A stretch of 64,000 nucleotides of DNA from contig NZ_VOEI01000001.1 in assembly GCF_007846095.1 (NCBI RefSeq), forward strand, positions 496,001-560,000, given 5' to 3'. This document shows positions 9,270-16,536 of this stretch, one piece after another. The notes under the pieces were generated by a model that made no database searches, was not told the origin of the DNA, and saw only the letters and a list, made by a program, of their open reading frames with translations. The stretch comes from Mucilaginibacter achroorhodeus. Its GTDB lineage: Bacteria > Bacteroidota > Bacteroidia > Sphingobacteriales > Sphingobacteriaceae. Numbering within the stretch: the first letter of the stretch is position 1; every line of letters starts with the position of its first letter. Both the position numbers and the translations under genes were made by a program.

Positions 9270-12200
9270 TTAAAAATTAAAGTTAACTGTAAACAAATAC
9301 TGGCGATTGTTAGGATACTTAAAGTCAGACACGCCGGGGGTTGCAAAGCTGCCCGGTTGTATGGTTGTTTGCGGATCCTGCCCCAGGAAGTTGGAGAATG
9401 TAGCCACATTATCAGCAGTGAAGCCCACTGTTATGCCATCCATGTTGATGCTTTTTGCCCATTGCTTCGGCAGCGTGTAAGACAACGCAATGTTACGGAT
9501 GGTAAAATAGCTGCCATCTTTTAAGTAACGGGTAGATGTTTCAGTTGAGTTAGCTGAGTTTTGCGGACTTGGCTCTGTTGCCTGTGTGTCGCCCGGGCCG
9601 CTCCATACTTTTGCACCTGAAGGTAATTTTATCTGGTTGTAGTATGGCTCATGTCCGTCGTTCATCATAAACCTAAGGTTATTACTGAACACTTTGTTAC
9701 CATAATTAAAGTAAGTGCTTACTCTCAAGTTAAAGTTCTTGTAACGCAAGCTGTTGTTAAACCCACCCTGGAACTTAGGCAGTGCAGAACCAACTTCCTG
9801 TATGGTAGCCTGCGAGTAATCTGATGTTCTTTCGCTGGCAACAGCTTTGCCATTGTTATCATAAACAATTTTCTCCCACACTGGCGCACCTGTTTGCGCA
9901 TCAACGCCTAACCATTTTGGCATGTAAAACTCATACAGGTTGCCACCGTTGCGGTAGATCTGCGAGATGCTCCATGAGCCGGTTTTAACGATCGGTGCAG
10001 GCAAGCCGTAGATCTTATTATTATTAAAGTTGATGTTGAAATCAGTGTTCCACTCAAAATCCTTGTTGCGGATATTGGTAGAGCTAATGCCAACCTCAAT
10101 ACCCTTATTGATCACGTTACCCGCATTTTCCCATTTGGTCTCAAACCCAACAGATAGCGGCTGCGATACTTGCAGCAGCAGGTTTTTGGTGTTGTTGCGG
10201 TAAACATCAACCGTTAAGGTTAAGCGGTTAAATAGACCGATATCGGCACCAAGGTTAACTTGGTGTTTGCTCTCCCAGGTTAAGTTAGGGCTGGCCAACT
10301 GATAAGGCACCGCACCTACCAGGCCATTGTATTGCGTAGTAAGCGAGAACAAACCAAGGTATCTTGATGCGCCAATATCCTGCGTACCGGTTACACCATA
10401 ACTACCTCGTATTTTAAGATTATTAAGTATTGAATTGCCTGCCAGGAAATCCTCGTTGCTAACCAGCCATGCGCCGGATACCGATGGGAAGGTTCCATAC
10501 TGCTTGGTAGGCGCAAATGCTGATGAACCATCATAACGTACTGATGCAGATAAGAAATATTTCTCCTTGTAATTGTAGTTAACCTGTGATAGTAATGATT
10601 GCAGGTAAGCCTTGGCGTTGTAGCCATTAACCAACTGGTTGTTTGATACTACGTTAAGCACGCGCAAGCCCTCAGGCAAGCCTTTGCCTGATGCGCCTGA
10701 ATATTCGGTATTGCTGCCTTCAAATGCTGCACCGGCAAAACCGCTCAGGTTATGGTCACCCAGTTTAAAATCAAATTTTAATAACTGGTTTGATACTATG
10801 CCATAGTTAAGTGTATTCAACTCATCCAGGTAACCGGTTCCATGGTAAGTACCGGCCGCAGTAGGCGACACGTAATTTATGCCCTTGTTGAAACCAGCAG
10901 CTACCCTGTTGGTGCTGGCAAATGTTAACCAGTTTGTGATGCGGTAATTAATCCCCAGGTCATAGTTCAGATCGAAACCTTTGTAGCTATGGTCTGAGTT
11001 TTTTATGGTATTAATTGGGTTGATCTTATCTCTCGACCACCATTTAAATGTAGAATTACCATCAACGTAAATTGCATTTCCGTTTGCATCATATGGGTTA
11101 TCCCATGGCATATTCAGGAAAGAATAATATACATCCATGTAATCATAACTCTTGCCCATATTACCACTTAAGTTGATATTATTGGTGATATCAAGCTTTT
11201 TAGAGAAATGGTAGGTTGAGTTTGCACGTAAGTTGATACGCTGGTAATTGGTATTTAAGAAAGTACCCTTCTCATTGTAGTATGATGCACCTACGTAGTA
11301 ATCATTTTTTTCTGTTTTACCGCTTGCCGATAAGTAGAAGTTGTACATCGGCGCTGCCTTGAAAGATTGTTTCGGCCAGTTATAATCCTGGTTGCGCAGA
11401 GATAGCGGGCGTTCTGAATAAAATTTAGCCAGGTCAATTTTGTAGCTGTTATCTGTAGCGCCTACAATGTAATCGCGATAAAATTCTTTCTGGTAATCAT
11501 AAAGCTCGTTGCTGTTCATCACATTAAGCTTACCAAAATCTGCGGTGCGGAAACCTGAAGATGCTTTTGCCTCAAACCTGGTTTGGCCGCTTTTGGCTTT
11601 TTTGGTTGTAACGATGATAACACCGGCATTTGCCTGCGAACCATACAATGCGGTTGATGCCGCATCTTTCAATACTGTAATGCTTTCAACATCATTAGGG
11701 TCGTAGTTACCGCCAATAATACCATCAACCACAAATAGCGGGCTTTGATTGGCATTAACGGACGACACACCGCGTAGCCTTATCTCTGGATTGGCACCCG
11801 GCACACCGCTGCTGTTAATTACCTGCAAACCGGCTACCTTACCTTGCAGCATCGTTCCTACGTTGTTTGCAGTAACGTCTTTAAGTTTATTAGCGTTCAC
11901 CACGGTTACAGCACTCGTTAACTCGCTTTGCTTTTTGCTGCTGTAACCCACAACAACAACATCATTAAGTTGCTGTATGTCTTCTGCAAGTGATACCTGT
12001 ACACCGGTTTGGCCTGCGGTTACCTCAACCTGCTTTGGGGTGTAACCGATAAAGCTGACAACAAGGGTTGATTTTCCGGGAGGCACATTAACGGTAAAGT
12101 CGCCGTTAACATTGGTCATGGCTCCGTTTGAGGTTCCTTTTACTGCTACACTTACACCGGGCAGCGGCTGGTTATCCTTTGCGGATACAACGCGCCCGGT

Positions 12201-12278
12201 GACCTTGGCAGATTGGGCATAGCCCTGCGAAGAAATCAACAGAACGCAACAAAAGATGAGTAGAAGTTTTCTGATCAT
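9270..12278 (-). CDS. susC: SusC/RagA-family TonB-dependent outer membrane transporter
   Basis: A 1002-residue TonB-dependent receptor that imports oligosaccharides bound by SusD, driven by the TonB complex. Order of parts: signal peptide (1-21, SQGYAQ), carboxypeptidase-regulatory-like domain (about 25-100, ending in a DVVVVGYSS link), plug domain (about 115-226) with the SusC signature LKDAASTALYGSQANAGV (203-220), then a 22-strand barrel ending in an aromatic FNF. No N-terminal STN domain is present, so control by an anti-sigma factor through this protein is unlikely; the LacI regulator encoded upstream is the probable regulator. It is the first gene of the PUL operon. Confidence 0.96.
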   Translation of the reverse strand: MIRKLLLIFCCVLLISSQGYAQSAKVTGRVVSAKDNQPLPGVSVAVKGTSNGAMTNVNGDFTVNVPPGKSTLVVSFIGYTPKQVEVTAGQTGVQVSLAEDIQQLNDVVVVGYSSKKQSELTSAVTVVNANKLKDVTANNVGTMLQGKVAGLQVINSSGVPGANPEIRLRGVSSVNANQSPLFVVDGIIGGNYDPNDVESITVLKDAASTALYGSQANAGVIIVTTKKAKSGQTRFEAKASSGFRTADFGKLNVMNSNELYDYQKEFYRDYIVGATDNSYKIDLAKFYSERPLSLRNQDYNWPKQSFKAAPMYNFYLSASGKTEKNDYYVGASYYNEKGTFLNTNYQRINLRANSTYHFSKKLDITNNINLSGNMGKSYDYMDVYYSFLNMPWDNPYDANGNAIYVDGNSTFKWWSRDKINPINTIKNSDHSYKGFDLNYDLGINYRITNWLTFASTNRVAAGFNKGINYVSPTAAGTYHGTGYLDELNTLNYGIVSNQLLKFDFKLGDHNLSGFAGAAFEGSNTEYSGASGKGLPEGLRVLNVVSNNQLVNGYNAKAYLQSLLSQVNYNYKEKYFLSASVRYDGSSAFAPTKQYGTFPSVSGAWLVSNEDFLAGNSILNNLKIRGSYGVTGTQDIGASRYLGLFSLTTQYNGLVGAVPYQLASPNLTWESKHQVNLGADIGLFNRLTLTVDVYRNNTKNLLLQVSQPLSVGFETKWENAGNVINKGIEVGISSTNIRNKDFEWNTDFNINFNNNKIYGLPAPIVKTGSWSISQIYRNGGNLYEFYMPKWLGVDAQTGAPVWEKIVYDNNGKAVASERTSDYSQATIQEVGSALPKFQGGFNNSLRYKNFNLRVSTYFNYGNKVFSNNLRFMMNDGHEPYYNQIKLPSGAKVWSGPGDTQATEPSPQNSANSTETSTRYLKDGSYFTIRNIALSYTLPKQWAKSINMDGITVGFTADNVATFSNFLGQDPQTTIQPGSFATPGVSDFKYPNNRQYLFTVNFNF

Positions 12279-12337
12279 ATTGTGACGATTAGTTTGTTTA
12301 GTACAGAATGGTTAGTTGCTTATTTGTAAAAGTGACG

Positions 12338-12345
12338 TAAAATTA
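12338..12345 (-). promoter_or_regulatory. Possible -7 element of the susC promoter
   Basis: On the minus strand the octamer TAATTTTA matches the Bacteroidota -7 consensus TAnnTTTG at seven of eight positions, about 60 bp upstream of the susC start. No good -33 TTG is found at the right distance, so the call is weak. If correct, the LacI-type operators lie about 40-100 bp upstream of it. Confidence 0.3.
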
Positions 12346-12383
12346 CTGTTAACAAAAGCCCGTGACCCCGCCCTGACAATTGC

Positions 12384-12440
12384 GCAAACGTTTGCATAGA
12401 TTACGCAACCGTTTGCGCAAACTCAACGCAACCGTTTGCG
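12384..12440. promoter_or_regulatory. Three tandem LacI-family operators upstream of susC
   Basis: Three palindromes occur in 57 bp: GCAAACGTTTGC (12384-12395, perfect), CGCAACCGTTTGCG (12404-12417) and CGCAACCGTTTGCG (12427-12440). The last two are identical to each other and differ from perfect symmetry at one pair. Each has the central CG typical of LacI/CcpA/PurR-type operators. Centres are 21 and 23 bp apart, close to two helical turns, so bound dimers would lie on the same face of the DNA. They lie 105-165 bp upstream of the susC start, downstream of the gene for a LacI-family regulator, which is the obvious binder. Confidence 0.8.
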
Positions 12441-12463
12441 TAATTTGCATAAGGCGCGTTGTA

Positions 12464-12512
12464 AACAAATTATTATTAGCGATTTAGGAGCTTAAACCCT
12501 AAATAATTTGTT
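12464..12512 (-). terminator. Inverted repeat after lacI-family gene, possible terminator
   Basis: AACAAATTATT (12464-12474) pairs perfectly with AATAATTTGTT (12502-12512), and an inner ATTTAGG/CCTAAAT pair can form an alternative hairpin. It starts about 22 bp past the stop of the LacI-family gene. It is A+T-rich and lacks a long T run, so it may be a weak terminator separating the regulator from susC, or another regulatory structure. Confidence 0.4.
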
Positions 12513-12534
12513 GCAGATCGAAAATTACGTTGAT

Positions 12535-13569
12535 TTATTTTGAACGATTGTACTCTACCATCTCAGAGTCGATGATATGTTGTAATAGCGGAAGCTCTAC
12601 CGGGTTGGGCGAAGCGGCGTTGTTAATAAGCTTAAATAAAAAACCCGCAGCCATAGATGATTGTTTATTGGCGAATTGTTCAATAGAGGCAAGTGGCACA
12701 CTATCCATATATTCCCAAATGGGCAGGTTGGCAAAACTGATAAAACTGATGTCTTTATTTACTTTCAGCCCGGCGGTTTTAACGGCAGCAATGCAATCCA
12801 GCAGTACATAATCGTTAAAAACAATCACTGCCGTTGGCGGCTCCTCTAAATTGATCAGTTTATTGATGGCTTTTAAATTATCACTTTTTGCCAGCGTTGT
12901 TGATACAATGATATCCTGATCCATTGGCAGGTTATTTTCCTTCAAACACCTGAAGTAAATTTCCAGCCGTTGCAGGGTAGCAGCCAGTTTAGCAGGCCCA
13001 TTAATTAACCCTATTCGCGAATGCCCCATGGCAACTAACTTGGAGACAGCTTGCAACATACCGGCTACCAGATTACAGGCAACGTAATTGATATCCTTGC
13101 GGTTGGGTACGCGATCAAAGAAAACCACCGGGATGTTATACTTTTTAAGCCCGTCGAAATGTTCATAAGTAGAGGTTTCTTTGGTAAGTGATACCAGTAT
13201 ACCATCTACCCTATGGTCTTTCATATTCTCCACTATTTTTTTCTCACGTTCAAAATTGTCTAATGACTGGCCTATAATAACGTTGTAATTACTGGCTTCG
13301 GCGGCATCCTCGATACCGGTAAGCGCGGCGGAAAAAAATGGCTCGGAAAGATCGGGGATGATCACCCCGATAGTGTAGGTTTTGCGCTCTTTAAAGTAGA
13401 TGGCCATCTTGTTGGCCTCGTACCCTAACTCTTGCGCTACTTTGCGTACCCGCATGGTAGTTACCAAACCGATACTTGGATGATCATGCAGCGCCCGTGA
13501 TACGGTAGATGCAGACACATTGAGCCGCTTGGCTATCTCCTTAATGGTAGGTAACTTGTTTTTTGACAT
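12535..13569 (-). CDS. LacI-family transcriptional regulator
   Basis: A 344-residue regulator with an N-terminal LacI helix-turn-helix (about 7-32: TIKEIAKRLNVSASTVSRAL), the hinge helix region, and a periplasmic-binding-protein-like sugar domain (about 62-335). The recognition segment VSASTVSRAL is the classic one for operators with central CG, matching the palindromes upstream of susC. It sits immediately upstream of the PUL on the same strand and is its likely local regulator, sensing a mono- or oligosaccharide. A 12-bp palindrome AATTAGCTAATT lies at 13587-13598 just ahead of the gene; whether it has a role is unknown. Confidence 0.93.
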   Translation of the reverse strand: MSKNKLPTIKEIAKRLNVSASTVSRALHDHPSIGLVTTMRVRKVAQELGYEANKMAIYFKERKTYTIGVIIPDLSEPFFSAALTGIEDAAEASNYNVIIGQSLDNFEREKKIVENMKDHRVDGILVSLTKETSTYEHFDGLKKYNIPVVFFDRVPNRKDINYVACNLVAGMLQAVSKLVAMGHSRIGLINGPAKLAATLQRLEIYFRCLKENNLPMDQDIIVSTTLAKSDNLKAINKLINLEEPPTAVIVFNDYVLLDCIAAVKTAGLKVNKDISFISFANLPIWEYMDSVPLASIEQFANKQSSMAAGFLFKLINNAASPNPVELPLLQHIIDSEMVEYNRSK

Positions 13570-13646
13570 TAATAGGGTAAGTAACTAATTAGCTAATTTA
13601 GCATTAAAAATCTTAAGCCGGTAACTAAGCCCTTATATTAAAACGA

Positions 13647-13674
13647 AAACGGCCCGCAAAAAGCCGGGCCGTTT
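13647..13674 (-). terminator. Intrinsic terminator of the XRE regulator gene
   Basis: Perfect 10-bp arms AAACGGCCCG (13647-13656) and CGGGCCGTTT (13665-13674) with an 8-base loop, followed on the minus strand by TTTTCGTTTTAAT. It lies 29 bp downstream of the small XRE gene and upstream of the LacI-family gene. Confidence 0.85.
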
Positions 13675-13702
13675 ATTTATATAATTGAATAGATAATGTA
13701 CT

Positions 13703-13984
13703 TTACACTGCCTGCGCCTGCAAGGCCGGGTTATACACCAGGCGGTAATTAACCTGCTTTTTTTCTGGTTCTATCATATCGCTTAATGGTATTTCAAGGA
13801 TATTACATATTTCCATTAACCTGGCCAAGGTGAGTTTAGAGTAACCCAATTCTATTTTAGAATAGGCATTTTGTGAAACATTCATACGCATAGCCAGGTA
13901 ATCCTGCGTGTAATTAAGTCTCTCGCGGGCGAGCCTGATATTAGTAATGATCTCGCTTACCCTGTTTTTGATATTATTTTTCAT
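13703..13984 (-). CDS. Small XRE-family DNA-binding protein
   Basis: A 93-residue protein with a Cro/C1-type helix-turn-helix (about residues 15-70), including YTQDYLAMRMNVSQNAYSKIE as the HTH proper and a family-typical LARLMEICNILEIPLSDM tail. There is no sensor domain; the last 20 residues are of unknown role. It is divergent from the ion channel homologue at 14235 and has its own terminator. The target is unknown. Many Bacteroidota carry several such single-domain regulators. Confidence 0.85.
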   Translation of the reverse strand: MKNNIKNRVSEIITNIRLARERLNYTQDYLAMRMNVSQNAYSKIELGYSKLTLARLMEICNILEIPLSDMIEPEKKQVNYRLVYNPALQAQAV

Positions 13985-14060
13985 TAATTTAGTATTGGTA
14001 TCTTCATCAACTAACGAGAATAAACAACCAACGGATTTACTTTTATCTTAAATCATTCGG

Positions 14061-14095
14061 TAATTATAAGTTGCCTTAAACGGCTATTATAATTA
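14061..14095. repeat. Hairpin in the XRE/ion channel divergent intergenic region
   Basis: TAATTATAA (14061-14069) pairs with TTATAATTA (14087-14095), with an inner GCC/GGC pair, in the 250-bp gap between the divergent XRE regulator and ligand-gated channel genes. It could be an operator or part of a 5' untranslated region. No other feature is recognised in this gap. Confidence 0.35.
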
Positions 14096-14234
14096 GTGGT
14101 TGTTTTACTCCCGTTATCCACAAATAATACTTCAACTATCGCCATGATAAAATGTTTTAACCAGTTAGATAACAGAGCGTTTTAGAATAAAAAAATGCGA
14201 AAGAGCCTCAACTTTTTGCCTCTTTGATGTTTAT

Positions 14235-15209
14235 ATGCTTATGCTAAATGCCTTTAAATATATTACAGCAAGTTTTATCATATACTTCGTGCTTTGCCTT
14301 ACAGCAAATGCGCAAATAAAAAAGCCGGATACGGTTAAAACGGGCGTCTACATCACCAGCATTCATGACATTAACTTTAAAGACAAAGAGTACAACATCA
14401 ATATGTGGCTTTGGCTTAAATACAAAAACAAAGGCTTTGATTTTTTGCACAACCTGGAGGTACCACAGGCCAAGTCAGTCTCAACGGCCTTTTCTACAGT
14501 CGACTCAAGTAACAACCGTATCTACATGCTGATGAAATTGCAGGCCACCATGAAGGATTCATGGGCTACCAACAATTTCCCTTTTGATAAGCAGAAACTC
14601 CGCTTTTCCATAGAAAACTCTCAATTTGAATCAAAATCATTGGTTTTTAAGGCTGATACCATTGGCCAGCACTTTGACCCGCGTTTTACCTTACGGGGAT
14701 GGAACATTGACAGCATTGATATAACTACGGGCATTAAAAAATATGAGACCGCCTTCGGCGATGAGAGCGCTGCTAAACCCCATACCGAATACAGCAACTT
14801 TAAGGTTGTACTCACTATCAGTCGTGATGCTATGGGGCTTTTCTGGAAATTGTTCCTTGGAATGTATGTGGCCTTCCTTATTTCGTTTATCTCGTTTTAC
14901 ATCCACTCGGATAGTATAGATTCACGATTCGGGCTTGGCGTAGGTGCGCTGTTCGCTGTTGTGGGTAATAAATACATTGTGGATGCATCCTTACCCGAAA
15001 CAAGCAGTTTTACGTTGGTTGATATGCTGCACGGCCTTACGCTCATGTCTATACTTGTAACGATAGTTTGTACTTCATATTCCCTGTTACTTGTTAAAAG
15101 AGATGAGTTCAAACGTGCTAAAAGATTTGACTTCGTTAGCAGCAGGATCATCCTGGGTGCCTATGTTTTATTAAACGTTTGGTTTATTTGGCAGGCAACG
15201 CGCGGGTAA
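14235..15209 (+). CDS. Pentameric ligand-gated ion channel homologue (pLGIC)
   Basis: A 324-residue protein with the full Cys-loop-receptor plan as in GLIC/ELIC: signal peptide (1-26, ending TANA), a beta-rich extracellular domain (about 27-198) and four membrane helices M1 (about 202-223), M2 (230-248), M3 (258-287) and M4 (304-320). Diagnostic points are TGVYI near the start, FPFDKQ at 115-120 (the PFDxQ Cys-loop motif, without the cysteines, as usual in bacteria), FTLRGWNIDS at 151-160 and LTISR just before M1. The M3-M4 link is short, as in other prokaryotic members. It should form a homopentameric channel in the inner membrane with its ligand site facing the periplasm. Ligand and ion selectivity are unknown; M2 contains Asn245 and Lys246. 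Confidence 0.85.
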   Translation: MLMLNAFKYITASFIIYFVLCLTANAQIKKPDTVKTGVYITSIHDINFKDKEYNINMWLWLKYKNKGFDFLHNLEVPQAKSVSTAFSTVDSSNNRIYMLMKLQATMKDSWATNNFPFDKQKLRFSIENSQFESKSLVFKADTIGQHFDPRFTLRGWNIDSIDITTGIKKYETAFGDESAAKPHTEYSNFKVVLTISRDAMGLFWKLFLGMYVAFLISFISFYIHSDSIDSRFGLGVGALFAVVGNKYIVDASLPETSSFTLVDMLHGLTLMSILVTIVCTSYSLLLVKRDEFKRAKRFDFVSSRIILGAYVLLNVWFIWQATRG

Positions 15210-15221
15210 ACTCATAAGCAG

Positions 15222-15827
15222 TTAACGGTGTTTTTTCTCGCCGGTGTAAAGCTTTTCGCCTGCTGTTATCTTTAGCGGCAAATAGTTTTCGCGTGGGGGT
15301 ATTGGGCATTGGTAGCCGGCACTGTAAGCGCAATACGGGTTGTAAGCTTTGTTGAAATCTATCTCCATTTTACCATTCCTGATGTCCGTGGTCTGCATAT
15401 CAATATAGCGCCCACCATGATATGTTTCGCTGCCGTTGGTATCATCCGTAAATGGTAAAAACAGATAGTTGGCCAATGCCGGCGTTTGCATAAGAGCTAT
15501 ACTTCGGTAAAGATTGAGCTCACAGGCTTTGCCCTGCAAGTTGAATTTCGCTTTGGCAAATCGTACATAAGTTTGCGCGGTGCCGCTAAACGTAGGCATT
15601 TGAAAAGGAATCTCGCCGGGAGTTAACTGTACATCTGCTGATACTTTGTAGGTGCTATCGGCATCATAGAAATTTAAATTATTTAGATCTTCCTGTTTAA
15701 GCGGCGAATGGGCATCGCTCAAAAAATCTGCTTTGTAGCGCTCGCGATGTGCAGCCAAACGCTGTTTATAAGTTTGGGCGGAAACGTTTAAACTTAAAAT
15801 AGTGATGATCAGGATAAGGTATTTCAT
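15222..15827 (-). CDS. DUF1684 family protein, exported
   Basis: A 201-residue protein with a signal peptide (MKYLILIITILSLNVSAQ). The C-terminal block FNKAYNPYCAYSAGYQCPIPP is the hallmark of the DUF1684 family, found widely but without an established biochemical function; the conserved Tyr/Cys/Pro pattern and nearby Asn, Asp and His residues suggest a binding or catalytic pocket. I chose the ATG at 15825-15827 over an in-frame start 42 bp upstream because it puts the signal peptide at the true N-terminus. It is convergent with the pLGIC homologue, 12 bp apart. Confidence 0.8.
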   Translation of the reverse strand: MKYLILIITILSLNVSAQTYKQRLAAHRERYKADFLSDAHSPLKQEDLNNLNFYDADSTYKVSADVQLTPGEIPFQMPTFSGTAQTYVRFAKAKFNLQGKACELNLYRSIALMQTPALANYLFLPFTDDTNGSETYHGGRYIDMQTTDIRNGKMEIDFNKAYNPYCAYSAGYQCPIPPRENYLPLKITAGEKLYTGEKKHR

Positions 15828-15938
15828 AATAGTAAAGGTAATTATTGATATCGAAAGAATGGCAGGCATGTACTCAAACCTTTATGCCGCCTTTTTCGTA
15901 GAACAGGCCAGTTTAAGCTAAAATCCCATCACTAAAAA

Positions 15939-16523
15939 ATGAAAACCATCCTAAAAGCTACGATAGCGGTAATCCTGATAGCAACTATTTCTTCTGCCTG
16001 CAAAAAAACCGTTGATTACAAACGCCAGCAAACCACACAATCTGATTTTGCATTTGCCGATAAAAATTATGGCGACGCCGATTTTGATATAACACCGCCC
16101 ACAACAAACAGCCCTGAGCCCTTTACTTACATCAGTAGCAACACCAATGTGGCGACTATTAATGGCTCAACCGTATCAATTAAAGGTGCCGGCATTACAA
16201 CTATTACTGCCACTCAAAAAGAATCTGACAAGTTTACTCAACTGGCCATTGCCGCAGATTTTAAGGTGAACAGGATTGCTCCTACCATCAATAATTTCCC
16301 GGCGGTTACAAAACTTGTATCTGACGCAGCATTTGCGCTTACGGCGCCCACCAGCAATAGCAGCGGCTCCATTCTGTACACTATCGCCGACCCTACCATA
16401 GCCTCTATAAACGGCAACATAGTCACTGTAAAGAAAGCCGGCAAAACTACCATCACAGCGTCGCAAATTGCTAATGGTAATTACACCGCAGGAACCATCA
16501 CTACTGACCTGACCGTTAACTAA
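15939..16523 (+). CDS. Ig-like (BIG2-type) repeat lipoprotein
   Basis: A 194-residue lipoprotein (lipobox ISSAC, Cys21) made of two tandem beta-sandwich repeats. Each repeat contains a pattern like ITPPTTNS or LTAPTSNS, then a YISSNTNVATI or YTIADPTIASI strand, then GAGITTITATQ or KAGKTTITASQ, as in bacterial Ig-like group 2 domains. There is no catalytic region. It is likely tethered to a membrane as an adhesive or structural protein. It is convergent with the GH2 gene, 13 bp apart. Function is unknown. Confidence 0.75.
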   Translation: MKTILKATIAVILIATISSACKKTVDYKRQQTTQSDFAFADKNYGDADFDITPPTTNSPEPFTYISSNTNVATINGSTVSIKGAGITTITATQKESDKFTQLAIAADFKVNRIAPTINNFPAVTKLVSDAAFALTAPTSNSSGSILYTIADPTIASINGNIVTVKKAGKTTITASQIANGNYTAGTITTDLTVN

Positions 16524-16536
16524 ATATAACAGATCA

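Noticed and set aside
9908..11946. Several short ORFs on both strands inside susC
   Set aside because: Shadows of the 1002-codon susC frame; no start signals or family features.
12384..12440. Repeat-spacer-repeat pattern that could be read as a tiny CRISPR array
   Set aside because: Units are short palindromes with 9-bp gaps, beside a LacI-family gene; they are operators. No CRISPR array or cas gene was seen in the window.
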